Shown here piece by piece: positions 15,498 through 23,938 of a stretch of DNA of 64,000 nt; position 1 is the first letter of the stretch; each line of letters starts with the position of its first letter. The notes under the pieces are model-generated. The model was not told where the DNA came from. It ran no database searches and saw nothing but the letters and a program-made list of their open reading frames with translations. This DNA comes from Veillonellales bacterium (lineage in GTDB: Bacteria; Bacillota; Negativicutes; JAAYSF01): positions 1 to 64,000 of the forward strand of contig JBDKTO010000083.1 of assembly GCA_039680175.1 (NCBI GenBank), written 5' to 3'. The position numbers and the translations under genes were made by a program.

Positions 15498-16880
15498 TCA
15501 TACCCGGCCATAACTATCTTCAAAACGGACAATATCGTCCTCTTCCAAATAATCCCCATTTTGAATTTCAATAATTTCCAACGGAATTTTCCCCGGATTT
15601 TCTAAACGATGTTTGGTAGAAGGCGGAATATAGACACTTTCATTACGATGAACCATTTTTTCCGTTTGACCAACCGTGACCTTAGCTGTTCCGCCAATCA
15701 CCACCCAATGCTCGCTGCGATGATAATGGAGCTGCAGACTCAGCTTCTGGCCGGGGCTCACCCTGATTTTTTTCATTTTGTAGCCCGAGCCTTCACCCAT
15801 TACCTTATAGCTGCCCCAGGGCCGGTACACCGTCGTATTCTCCACGGCTTCCTTACGGCCCTGCCGCTTTAATTCCGTTACCAGATCTTTCACTTGCTGG
15901 GATTCGCCCCGGCGCGCCACAACAATAACATCATCCGTTTCAACAACCAGCAAATTTTCGAGTCCAATACCGGCAAGCAAACGGCTGCGCCCCATCATCA
16001 AGGTATTGGTGCAATGAAGCGGCAGACAGTCTCCTTTGACAGCATTGCCATGCTCATCTTTTTCCATCGCACCATAAATGGCATCCCATGAACCAATATC
16101 ATTCCAATAGGCTTTAAAGGGGATAATCACCATTCTTTTTGATTTTTCCGCCACAGCATAATCAATAGAAATGCTCGGCATCTGCTGAAATTCAGCCTGC
16201 ATCTCAGCAAAGGGGAGAGCCATAATCTGATAAATATCAGGCCGGTACTGTTTGAGTTCTTCACTCATACAGCCGATTGTAAAAGCGAACATGCCGGAAT
16301 TCCAGTAATAACCGCCTGCTGCCAAATACTTTTCTGCTGTTGCCTGATCCGGCTTTTCCTTAAAGTCCGCCACGACAAAACCATCGCCATAAGCTTCCCC
16401 GGCATGAATATATCCATACCCGGATTCCGGGTTATCCGGTTGAATGCCTAGTGTCACGATCTTATCCTGTCCGGCCATTTTTTCCGCTGTTTTGACAGCA
16501 GCGGCGAAGTCTGGCTGCGAACGAACAAGATGGTCGGAAGGAGATACAAAGATGACTTCATTTTTATCAACTCCCAGCTTATCCAGACAATATCGCACTG
16601 CCAAGGCAATCGCCGGAGCCGTATTGCGCCCGACCGGCTCCAGCAGTATATGAGCAGCTCCCGCCCGGCAGGCAGCGAGCTCTGCCTGGACATGGTGCCG
16701 GTAAGCATCGTTGGTGACAATGAGAATATCGGACGGCCTTACGATGGATAAACAGCGAGTAACTGTCTGCGCTAATAAAGATTGCTCTCCATCAATTTGC
16801 AAGAATTGTTTCGGATAAGAACTGCGCGACAAAGGGAAAAGTCGAGTTCCCCCGCCGCCAGCTAAAATAACAATCTTCAT
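15498..16880 (-). CDS. manC: Mannose-1-phosphate guanylyltransferase / mannose-6-phosphate isomerase
   Basis: Bifunctional type II GMP-PMI enzyme of 460 residues, giving GDP-mannose. The N-terminal pyrophosphorylase has GGGGTRLFPLSRSSYPKQF, VSPSDHLV and the FKEKP variant of the sugar-phosphate motif with YYWNSGMFAF. The C-terminal cupin has the isomerase signature QLHYHRSEHWVVIGGTA near residue 390. Last gene of the four-gene operon starting at 20333, 53 bp after its neighbour. Its guanylyltransferase could use mannose-1-phosphate released by the GH130 enzyme of the same operon as well as that made from mannose-6-phosphate. The promoter carries CIRCE, so heat-shock control is expected. Confidence 0.94.
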   Translation of the reverse strand: MKIVILAGGGGTRLFPLSRSSYPKQFLQIDGEQSLLAQTVTRCLSIVRPSDILIVTNDAYRHHVQAELAACRAGAAHILLEPVGRNTAPAIALAVRYCLDKLGVDKNEVIFVSPSDHLVRSQPDFAAAVKTAEKMAGQDKIVTLGIQPDNPESGYGYIHAGEAYGDGFVVADFKEKPDQATAEKYLAAGGYYWNSGMFAFTIGCMSEELKQYRPDIYQIMALPFAEMQAEFQQMPSISIDYAVAEKSKRMVIIPFKAYWNDIGSWDAIYGAMEKDEHGNAVKGDCLPLHCTNTLMMGRSRLLAGIGLENLLVVETDDVIVVARRGESQQVKDLVTELKRQGRKEAVENTTVYRPWGSYKVMGEGSGYKMKKIRVSPGQKLSLQLHYHRSEHWVVIGGTAKVTVGQTEKMVHRNESVYIPPSTKHRLENPGKIPLEIIEIQNGDYLEEDDIVRFEDSYGRV

Positions 16881-16933
16881 CGTTATAATCTCCCTTGTAT
16901 AAGAACAGAAACGCTCTATTCTCTACGGCTGTT

Positions 16934-18007
16934 TTAGTATCTCTTTGCTTGTTTCATGATCCCCCGGTCAGCGGACTTGTATTTTGCCAAAGCCAACGTA
17001 GCAATCCCGTAGCCAACGATGCTTTCCGCCCCTTGATTACGGTTGACGCCCTCAGGAGTAATGCCGTCGAAACAACCGCCGGTATCCGGATCAATCAGGC
17101 TTTCCCCTAAAGAATTGTCACCGGAATACCAGGCAAAACTTTTTTTGGCTAACTCCAGCATCCCTTGCTCGCCGGTAACGGCAAAAGCTGCTAAATGAGC
17201 TAATGTAGACATTGATGCTTCAACCGGCTGCTGATCATATAACGCCGGCTCTTTACCCCGTATCCACCAGCCGTTGCAGCCCACCGGCCGAAAAAAGCCA
17301 TCACGAAACGATACCTTGTCAAAAAAAGCCATACTCTCCCGGGCAGCATGCAGCAACCGATCCTGTTTTGTCCTGCGGTAAGCTGTAAACATAGCCCACG
17401 GCAATACCGCATTATCATAGGTCAATTCGTCCTCAAACCATTGCCAGTCTGCTTCTTCGGTGTATTTTTCAAAAGCATCGGCTAACTGAGCGGCCAGGCC
17501 GTGAATCATGGTATCAGCCTCACTGCCCGCAACAAAACCAAGACCGATAATAGCATACGCCTGTCCTCTGATCCATTTGAGAAGCAGCGGAATGTTGGGC
17601 AAGGCACGACGAACCGCACTGGCACAACCAGCCTTAACTCCCGCCGGCATAGCCGGCGAGGCCAGCGTATACCCTAATGCCCACAGACAGCGCCCGAAAC
17701 AGTCTTCCGAGCCTTCTGTCTCAGTAAACTGCCGGTTATAGGTCATAAAGTTCCGAAAACGCCCGGTTTCATTTTGCGCATGCAAAACAAAGGCCAAATA
17801 TCGGTACACTAAAGCTAAAAATTTTTTCTTATGCTGTCTTTCATACAGCATTACCGCCATGATCAGGGCCCGGGCGTTATCATCCGCAGTGTAACCTTCA
17901 GACAAATCCGGAACACTAAACCGGGTATGCTGAAACATGCCGGTATCATCGGTCATGCGAAAAATATGGGAGTCATCGAACACAAGACCGGACTTCGCCT
18001 TTATCAT
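16934..18007 (-). CDS. Alpha/alpha-barrel glycosidase-like protein of the mannose operon
   Basis: A 357-residue soluble protein with repeated aromatic, Asp- and Trp-rich helical hairpins (YTADDNARAL, GSEDCFGRCLWALGY, DELTYDNAVLPWAMF, VEASMSTLAHLA). It resembles (alpha/alpha)6-barrel sugar enzymes such as glycosidases and epimerases. The family is conserved next to GT4 glycosyltransferases in many bacteria but I know of no assigned reaction. It overlaps the GT4 gene by 4 bp (ATGA), implying translational coupling and perhaps a complex. Likely to trim, epimerise or bind the glycan made by the neighbouring enzymes; that is inference. Confidence 0.72.
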   Translation of the reverse strand: MIKAKSGLVFDDSHIFRMTDDTGMFQHTRFSVPDLSEGYTADDNARALIMAVMLYERQHKKKFLALVYRYLAFVLHAQNETGRFRNFMTYNRQFTETEGSEDCFGRCLWALGYTLASPAMPAGVKAGCASAVRRALPNIPLLLKWIRGQAYAIIGLGFVAGSEADTMIHGLAAQLADAFEKYTEEADWQWFEDELTYDNAVLPWAMFTAYRRTKQDRLLHAARESMAFFDKVSFRDGFFRPVGCNGWWIRGKEPALYDQQPVEASMSTLAHLAAFAVTGEQGMLELAKKSFAWYSGDNSLGESLIDPDTGGCFDGITPEGVNRNQGAESIVGYGIATLALAKYKSADRGIMKQAKRY

Positions 18008-19257
18008 AATCTTGCCTTCATTCCATTCCCCGTGTTCATCTCAAAGGGAAAAGACACATGTTTGTCCGGTAAATGCACCGGCAGCCGCAGATCTTTTTGC
18101 AACTGACTATTTCTATTACCAATCGTGCTGATGCACAATTCAGCGTAACGGCCGGCTACATTCTCCCACGTCATTTTCCGGCCGGCAGCCATAGTTTTCA
18201 GTTCCATTTCTTTTTTCCGGGAGGGATTGCCGAGTACAATTCGCATACAGGCTGCTAATGAATCAGCATCTCTGAATTGAGCCAGCAGCCCCCGGCCGCT
18301 GCCCAGCATTTCCTGGGCATACCGGTAAGGAGTCGATATAATTACCCGGCCATACCCCATCGCGTAAGCCAATGTCCCGCTGACTGCCTGTTCCCTAGAC
18401 AAATAGGGAGTCAGATACATATCTGATAACTGGAGATAGGTAATTACTTCTTCTTTTGTCAGATATTTATCAATAAACAGAACATGTTCCCTGATCCCCA
18501 GATTCTCCGCCAAATCCATCAGACTCTGCCGATAACTTTCTCCCATCCTCTCCTTGACGGCGGGATGGGTTTTCCCCAGAATCAAATAAAGCACATTATG
18601 ATAATCGGGTACCACCTTTGCCAGGGCCTTAATGCCATACTCCAGTCCTTTAGCCGGGCTGATAAGTCCAAAGCTGCTGATGATCTGCTTATTCTGCAAA
18701 TCAGGATAGTACAGTTTCAATTGTTCCCGCGATGCCATTCGCATGCTGGGGACTCCATGAGGGATAAATGCAATTTTCTCTGTCGGAACATCGTAAGTTC
18801 CTGTCAATATGGGAATGGAGCTTTCTGCCATAGTCACCACTTTCGCACTCAGTTTACCTAAATCCCGCAGCACAGTTTTCTGTTTAGGCGATGGGCTTAA
18901 CAGCACGGTATGAGTAGTAACGATAAAAGGAATCTTTAGCCCTTTCGCCAAATCAAGCACATATTCGCCACAGTCGCCGCCAAATATGCCGTATTCATGT
19001 TCAATAATCAGCAAGTCGGCATGGCGATTGGCCCAAAGAGCCGCCTTCAAGTAACTGGAACGCTCTTGCTGATTCACTATAAATTTCACCCGAGGATCAA
19101 CATAGTCTTCTTTCTTAGCCACAGCAATAACGCTTGGTTGAACCAAAGATATTTTATTCATCGAATTAACCAAATCTTCAGTAAATGTAGCTAATCCACA
19201 TTCCCTGGGCGGATAAGTGCTCAAAAAAGCAACTTTTTTAACTATATTGGTAGCCAT
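18004..19257 (-). CDS. Family 4 glycosyltransferase of the mannose operon
   Basis: A 417-residue GT-B retaining glycosyltransferase. The N-terminal lobe begins VKKVAFLSTYPPRECGLATFTEDL. The donor lobe has SFGLISPAKGLEYGIKAL and the YLSREQAVSGTLAYAMGYG stretch holding the EX7E-type glutamate. GDP-mannose is a sensible donor because ManC is encoded downstream. Start ATG 19257 follows GAGGGGG; the frame extends 19 codons further up but without a ribosome site. No membrane helix. Co-transcribed with GH130 (68 bp gap) and coupled to the next gene. Confidence 0.88.
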   Translation of the reverse strand: MATNIVKKVAFLSTYPPRECGLATFTEDLVNSMNKISLVQPSVIAVAKKEDYVDPRVKFIVNQQERSSYLKAALWANRHADLLIIEHEYGIFGGDCGEYVLDLAKGLKIPFIVTTHTVLLSPSPKQKTVLRDLGKLSAKVVTMAESSIPILTGTYDVPTEKIAFIPHGVPSMRMASREQLKLYYPDLQNKQIISSFGLISPAKGLEYGIKALAKVVPDYHNVLYLILGKTHPAVKERMGESYRQSLMDLAENLGIREHVLFIDKYLTKEEVITYLQLSDMYLTPYLSREQAVSGTLAYAMGYGRVIISTPYRYAQEMLGSGRGLLAQFRDADSLAACMRIVLGNPSRKKEMELKTMAAGRKMTWENVAGRYAELCISTIGNRNSQLQKDLRLPVHLPDKHVSFPFEMNTGNGMKARL

Positions 19258-19325
19258 CTTCTTTTGTCCCCCTCTTTTGACTATCTTTTCGCTTGCTGCC
19301 ATCAAATCAAACACATGGAATCGTG

Positions 19326-20333
19326 CTAATAAAAATTATATGGCTGCGGTTCGGGACATTGATGGATGTATTCCAGTAAATCACTGATAGTGGTAGTAGC
19401 CAAAGCAATACAAGTATCGGCTCCGCCATAATACATTTTCACTACGCCTGTCGGCTCGTCCATTACCCAGCCGCAGGAGAAGACTACGTTATCTACATCG
19501 CCTTCCCGTTCATACCGGGCTACCGGACCAAAAACCCATTCATCACTGCGATGCAGTACTTTCAAGGGATTTTCCAGATCAAGCAGCGCCAATCCTAACC
19601 GGTAAATAGAACCGGAAGCAGTCTGGCGCACCCCGTGGTACAAGAGAAGCCACCCGTCCTCAGTTTCTAACGGCGGCGCAGAAAGGCCGATCTTGCCGCT
19701 ATCCCACCATCCGCCGGAACGGGCATGCATCAGCACCTGCCGGTCACTCCATTGGATAAGATCATCGGAATAAGAAAGCCAAATATGCGAACCCGGTATA
19801 TAATTAGCAACAACAGGTCGATGAATTAACACCCATTTACCATTGATACGATGCGGAAACAACGCAGCATCTTTGTCATCCTGTGATGTGATAGGTCCCA
19901 GCCGGTCAAATTTTTGAAAATCATCAGTTAACGCTATGGCTACAAGCGGTCCCCCCTGAGAATAGGCGGTATAGGTAACAGCCCATTTACCCAATTCTTC
20001 CAGCCGGGAAATCCGGGGATCTTCAATTCCCCACCATTCTTCGGGATGATTATCAATATCTTGTTCCAGCGTCGGCGCACCGTCGATCCGCCAATGATCA
20101 ACCCCATTATCGCTAACCGCTTTGGTAAGATGAGAAAATCCCCGGCGATCCTCCACCCTTGCCAGCAGAAGAACTTTCCCCTGAAACAGCGTTGCAGCCG
20201 GATTAAATACGGTATGCGCCGGATAAGGCCAATTTTTCGCTGTTAAAATCGGATTATCGGGATGTCTGACAAAAAGCTCTTTATAGGTATTGTCATTGCT
20301 TTTCAATCTGGTCATAAATTTTTCTTTGGTCAC
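19326..20333 (-). CDS. GH130 family mannoside phosphorylase/hydrolase
   Basis: A 335-residue five-bladed propeller enzyme of glycoside hydrolase family 130. Recognisable blocks: HPDNPIL, FNPAATLFQGKVLLLARVEDRRG, WWGIEDPRIS, LFPHRINGKWVLIHRP and LLYHGV. Family members phosphorolyse or hydrolyse beta-mannosides, phosphorylases giving mannose-1-phosphate. Linkage specificity cannot be read from sequence. GTG start with GGAGGGGG 7 nt upstream. First gene of the operon; its promoter (TTTACA-17-TATAAT) and a perfect CIRCE lie 130-200 bp upstream on the same strand. Confidence 0.92.
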   Translation of the reverse strand: MTKEKFMTRLKSNDNTYKELFVRHPDNPILTAKNWPYPAHTVFNPAATLFQGKVLLLARVEDRRGFSHLTKAVSDNGVDHWRIDGAPTLEQDIDNHPEEWWGIEDPRISRLEELGKWAVTYTAYSQGGPLVAIALTDDFQKFDRLGPITSQDDKDAALFPHRINGKWVLIHRPVVANYIPGSHIWLSYSDDLIQWSDRQVLMHARSGGWWDSGKIGLSAPPLETEDGWLLLYHGVRQTASGSIYRLGLALLDLENPLKVLHRSDEWVFGPVARYEREGDVDNVVFSCGWVMDEPTGVVKMYYGGADTCIALATTTISDLLEYIHQCPEPQPYNFY

Positions 20334-20387
20334 AAAAAAACCCCCTCCGTGATATTCGCCTTTAGCGGCAAGTGTAATGATGCGTCA

Positions 20388-20423
20388 ATTAAGTGTTAAC
20401 GAGTCCTATCGCTCACACTTAAT
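20388..20423 (-). other. Stem-loop in the GH130 5' untranslated region
   Basis: Arms ATTAAGTGT and ACACTTAAT are perfect complements separated by an 18-nt loop. It lies between CIRCE and the ribosome site of the GH130 transcript. Possible RNA-level control or stability element. Confidence 0.4.
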
Positions 20424-20460
20424 CTTTAGTATCCCAAGGTGGTTAAAACGCGATATATTG

Positions 20461-20487
20461 TTAGCACTCACCGTCATTGAGTGCTAA
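20461..20487. promoter_or_regulatory. CIRCE operator (HrcA site) of the mannose operon
   Basis: Perfect consensus TTAGCACTC-N9-GAGTGCTAA. It lies 14 bp downstream of the -10 hexamer of the minus-strand promoter, so it is in the 5' end of the GH130 transcript, the classical position for HrcA repression. Confidence 0.95.
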
Positions 20488-20501
20488 CAGCTATTAGCTA
20501 A

Positions 20502-20530
20502 ATTATACAACGAACCTTCCCTTTTGTAAA
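20502..20530 (-). promoter_or_regulatory. Sigma-A-type promoter of the GH130-GT4-manC operon
   Basis: On the minus strand TTTACA (20530-20525) and TATAAT (20507-20502) are separated by exactly 17 bp and are followed by CIRCE. No competing plus-strand promoter overlaps CIRCE. Confidence 0.85.
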
Positions 20531-20664
20531 GTTTTCCCTTCCCCTTTCGGTATTTAGGTAAGAATAGAATGAAGCGGCTGCCGCTTGGAATACAGCCGGT
20601 ACTGCCTAGGCGGCAAAAAAGTTAATGCCGTCTCATTCGCTATCTATAAATAATTCGCTTGAAT

Positions 20665-20690
20665 ATAATGTTACATAGGTGTAATATTAT
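20665..20690. promoter_or_regulatory. Palindromic operator upstream of the PadR gene
   Basis: ATAATGTTACA and TGTAATATTAT form 11-bp arms (one mismatch) with a 4-bp spacer, resembling ATGT...ACAT PadR sites. It lies 30 bp upstream of the padR start and probably serves autoregulation. Confidence 0.6.
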
Positions 20691-20719
20691 ATTAATAAAA
20701 TATATGAAAAGGATCACTT

Positions 20720-21307
20720 ATGAAACTTGCTAATGTTGAATTTATGCTTTTGCAAATTATCTGTGAACACCAGGATGTTTCCGGTTATGAAATCAGCCAA
20801 TTGGTAAAAAAACGTGACTACAGAGAATGGGCCGATATTGGGACTACATCAATTTATGTTGGTCTTAATAAATTAAGCAAAAAACAGCTTGTAACTTCTT
20901 ATGCCGACACAAAAAAGCAAGGGAAAGGGCCAATACCCAGAAAATTCAAAATAACTGATAACGGTAAAAAAATATTAAAGCAGGAAGCAATATTGGCACT
21001 ATCCTCTGCAAGAGAAAGAGAGTACAGATTCGATTTAGCCCTTACAGTCATTCCCCTTTTGCCTACAGAAGAAGTTATAACAGCACTTAGGAAAAGGAAA
21101 ACCTTTCTTGCGGAAGTTACTGAAAACAGCATTAAGCGGTTTGAATCTTACAAAAAAAAAGAGCTCCTCTTTTACGACGAAAAGGGACTCCCTTTTTATA
21201 TGAAAACATTATTTAGCCATCTCACGCTAATGATTAAATATGAAATTGATTTTATCGATATTTTAATAGAAAATTTATTAGAGAAAAATGATTTCACCGA
21301 GAACTGA
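20720..21307 (+). CDS. PadR family transcriptional regulator
   Basis: A 195-residue PadR-type repressor. The N-terminal winged helix (residues 1-85: VEFMLLQIICEHQDVSGYEISQLV, SIYVGLNKLSKKQLV, KFKITDNGKKIL) is followed by a helical C-terminal dimerisation domain with many Lys and Glu. PadR proteins respond to small molecules or envelope stress and repress adjacent operons. A palindrome overlaps its promoter. The next three genes (lipid-linked sugar transfer) begin 45 bp downstream on the same strand, so they are probable co-transcribed targets. The region is richer in A+T than its surroundings. Confidence 0.88.
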   Translation: MKLANVEFMLLQIICEHQDVSGYEISQLVKKRDYREWADIGTTSIYVGLNKLSKKQLVTSYADTKKQGKGPIPRKFKITDNGKKILKQEAILALSSAREREYRFDLALTVIPLLPTEEVITALRKRKTFLAEVTENSIKRFESYKKKELLFYDEKGLPFYMKTLFSHLTLMIKYEIDFIDILIENLLEKNDFTEN

Positions 21308-21352
21308 TATGAACGCAAACATTTTTTCTCCAATATGATAGGAGATAATTTT

Positions 21353-21775
21353 TTGATAAGACTGCTAATAAAATTTTCACTGGTCGGACTAGCCGGTGTT
21401 GGCATTAATATGGCGGTATATATATGTCTGACTGCCTTAAAGACTAATTATCTGATTGCGGCAGGATGTTCTTTCATCGTAGCCGTTACCAGTAATTTTG
21501 CCGGACATGTTCTTTGGACATTTAAAAATCAGGCTGCAGGTAAAAATATCCCTAAAAAATATTTGATTTTTTGCCTAATCAGCGCAATAACCTTAGGAAT
21601 GAATCTCTTTTTCCTGCAATTTTTAGTAGAATACATTAAGCTGAATATAATTCTGGCTCAATTGATGTCCATTGGTGTGGTTAGCGGGTTAAACTTTATC
21701 TTAAACTATCTGATCACTTTTGGGGAGTCCCATGATAAGCACAAAAAGGGAGGTTCCGGTATCCTATGGAGCTAG
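21353..21775 (+). CDS. GtrA-like membrane protein
   Basis: About 140 residues with four hydrophobic helices, typical of GtrA (PF04138): FSLVGLAGVGINMAVY, then ATSNFAGH-like AVTSNFAGHVLWTF and two more helices. GtrA proteins are thought to flip or help transfer polyprenyl-phosphate sugars across the membrane. I use TTG 21353 because AGGAGA lies 7 nt upstream; the ATG at 21335 has no ribosome site. It overlaps the next gene by 10 bp. Confidence 0.85.
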   Translation: MIRLLIKFSLVGLAGVGINMAVYICLTALKTNYLIAAGCSFIVAVTSNFAGHVLWTFKNQAAGKNIPKKYLIFCLISAITLGMNLFFLQFLVEYIKLNIILAQLMSIGVVSGLNFILNYLITFGESHDKHKKGGSGILWS

Positions 21776-22521
21776 TTATAATGCCAACTTACAATGAGCG
21801 CAATAACTTAGAAGAACTTCTGGCAATCATATATAAAGAAATTGCCGATATCCATGTTCTTATCGTTGATGATCATTCTCCTGACGGCACAGAAAATCTG
21901 ATTAATAGACTCATCCAAAAGCAATATCCGGATCGATTATTTTTGCTTGAACGCAGCGGAAAATTAGGGCTTGGTACAGCTTATATTGCCGGTTTTAAAT
22001 GGGCATTAAAACGGGATTATCAATACATATTTGAAATGGATGCGGATTTTTCCCACAATCCCAAATATTTAAAACAATTTATCGCGACCGCAGAAAACTG
22101 TGATTTAGTCCTTGGCAGCAGATATGTCACTGGCGGCGGCATTGTAAATTGGAATTTTATCCGCCGGGTGCTCAGCTATGGCGGCAGCTTGTATTCTCGA
22201 GCTATATTGAAACTGCCATTTAAAGATTTAACCGGCGGTTTTAAATGTTTTCACCGTGAAGTATTAGAGCAAATCAATTTGGATGATATTAAATCGAATG
22301 GCTACTCCTTCCAGATTGAGATGACATACCGTACTTTTCTCAAAGGATTTAGAATCAAAGAAATGCCGATTGTTTTTGAAGAAAGAGCGGAAGGAAAATC
22401 AAAAATGTCCCGTAAAATTTTCATGGAAGCAGTTCTGATGATATGGAAATTACGAGCTGGAAAAAGCCGCTTTAAGAACGAGAAATGCATGGAAGGACTA
22501 ATACGAAAGGACTATGTATAA
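21766..22521 (+). CDS. Polyprenyl-phosphate sugar synthase (DPM1-like GT2)
   Basis: A 251-residue GT-A transferase of the dolichol-phosphate mannose synthase type. MPTYNERNNLEELL at the N-terminus, LIVDDHSPDGT, and FEMDADFSHNPKYL with the metal-binding Asp; LTGGFKCFHREVL and NGYSFQIEM toward the C-terminus. No C-terminal membrane helices, so it is of the short, soluble type. It loads a sugar on undecaprenyl phosphate for use by the GT39 protein downstream, with GtrA as partner. The GDP-mannose operon next door makes mannose a possible sugar, but this is inference. It overlaps both neighbours. Confidence 0.9.
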   Translation: MELVIMPTYNERNNLEELLAIIYKEIADIHVLIVDDHSPDGTENLINRLIQKQYPDRLFLLERSGKLGLGTAYIAGFKWALKRDYQYIFEMDADFSHNPKYLKQFIATAENCDLVLGSRYVTGGGIVNWNFIRRVLSYGGSLYSRAILKLPFKDLTGGFKCFHREVLEQINLDDIKSNGYSFQIEMTYRTFLKGFRIKEMPIVFEERAEGKSKMSRKIFMEAVLMIWKLRAGKSRFKNEKCMEGLIRKDYV

Positions 22522-23914
22522 AAAATACGTCATTCTGGGTTGTATCATTTCCATTAATTTGCTCTATAACTTTTTTTTACCGCTTCATCCTGATGAGGCC
22601 TATTACTGGGTTTGGTCAAAAAATCTGCAGTTGTCCTATTATGACCATCCCCCCATGGTGGCTTATCTAATTAAACTGTTCACCTTGTTCAGCGACAGCG
22701 AGTGGACAATTCGTTTGGTCTCTGTCACAGCCGTTTCTTCTACTTCCTGGAGCATTTATTTGCTTGCGCGCAAAATGTTTTCCGGGAAGGTAGCTGAGCT
22801 CAGTTTGATTTTGTTTCTATTTATTCCACTTGTACAGATTAATTACCAAGTAGTGACTCCCGATGCGCCCCTCCTGTTTTTTTGGGCGCTAACTTTATAT
22901 TTCGCGTACGGGGCGATATTTGAATCCAAAAAAAATTTTTTTTACTGGTCCGGCGCAGCAATCGGCCTGATGCTTCTGTCTAAATATACCGGGATACTGC
23001 TGGTTGCCGGACTTTTTATTTTTTTACTGACGACCCGTTATCGCCCGCTATTATGGCACAAATCGGTTTATACGACCGTTAGTCTGGCTCTTTTCGTGTT
23101 TTTACCTGTTTTATTGTGGAATGGGTTACATGACTGGGCTTCTTTTTATTATCAGCTTGAACACGGAATAGGGCACAAGCAAATGATCAGTTGGCTGACA
23201 TTAGCCGAGTTTTGGGAAAGCCAGGCAGGGATTGCCAACCCAATTTTTTTTACAGCCCTGCTCTATTACGTTTGCAAATGTGTCCGAAAAAATGTTACTG
23301 ATGCGAAACTGGCCTTTTTATTGTGGCCGTTTCTGTTCGTGCTTCTATTTTTCAGCTTTACAGCTATGACTAAGAAAGTTGAGGCTAACTGGCCATTGCC
23401 TGCCTATATAACAGGCACTATTTTATTGGCTTATTGGCTGGATGTTTATCGCAATAAATGGGTTCCTGCCACCGGCATAATTTTGACGGTCATTCTGTTA
23501 GTACTCGTCCGGTTCCCTGAAGAAGTCCCGCTATTGCCTGACCGGATTAATTTGAAGACTCCTTATTACGGTTATAAGGAGCTTTTCCAGTCAGGCAGTG
23601 CCTATCTACCCTCGACCGACCTTGTCATTTTGTCTGATTCCTACCAGAATGCTTCCATGGCCTGGTACTATCTTAAGGGGCGACCGGAAGTCTATATTCT
23701 GACAAGTTCCCTGCCCTCAAACTATGATTACTGGAATGAGAAACTGATAGGCAGGACCATTTCTGAAGCCCTGTATTTTGGCGGTCCGGAGAAACTGCCG
23801 GAACTTCAACAAAAGTTTGAACGAGTAGAAGAACTTGATATTTTAACCTTTAACAATCGTTATATGAGGCGTACGTTATATGTATTTAAATGTTACCATT
23901 TGCGAGTCTTTTAA
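22514..23914 (+). CDS. GT39/ArnT-like membrane glycosyltransferase
   Basis: A 466-residue multi-spanning enzyme with about 11 helices. LHPDEAYYWVWSKNLQLSYYDHPP in the first external loop contains the acidic DE motif of PMT/ArnT enzymes, and VTPDAPLLFFWAL follows. It transfers a sugar from a polyprenyl-phosphate donor to an acceptor outside the cytoplasmic membrane, such as lipid A, another envelope glycan or protein. It overlaps the DPM-like gene by 8 bp and ends 24 bp before the convergent macro-domain gene. Acceptor unknown. Confidence 0.88.
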   Translation: MYKKYVILGCIISINLLYNFFLPLHPDEAYYWVWSKNLQLSYYDHPPMVAYLIKLFTLFSDSEWTIRLVSVTAVSSTSWSIYLLARKMFSGKVAELSLILFLFIPLVQINYQVVTPDAPLLFFWALTLYFAYGAIFESKKNFFYWSGAAIGLMLLSKYTGILLVAGLFIFLLTTRYRPLLWHKSVYTTVSLALFVFLPVLLWNGLHDWASFYYQLEHGIGHKQMISWLTLAEFWESQAGIANPIFFTALLYYVCKCVRKNVTDAKLAFLLWPFLFVLLFFSFTAMTKKVEANWPLPAYITGTILLAYWLDVYRNKWVPATGIILTVILLVLVRFPEEVPLLPDRINLKTPYYGYKELFQSGSAYLPSTDLVILSDSYQNASMAWYYLKGRPEVYILTSSLPSNYDYWNEKLIGRTISEALYFGGPEKLPELQQKFERVEELDILTFNNRYMRRTLYVFKCYHLRVF

Positions 23915-23938
23915 CCCCTAGCGAACAGCCAGTTCCCC

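Noticed and set aside
20461-20487. CIRCE serving the plus-strand PadR gene
   Set aside because: It lies more than 230 bp upstream of padR, whereas a good sigma-A promoter on the minus strand places it at the GH130 transcript start.
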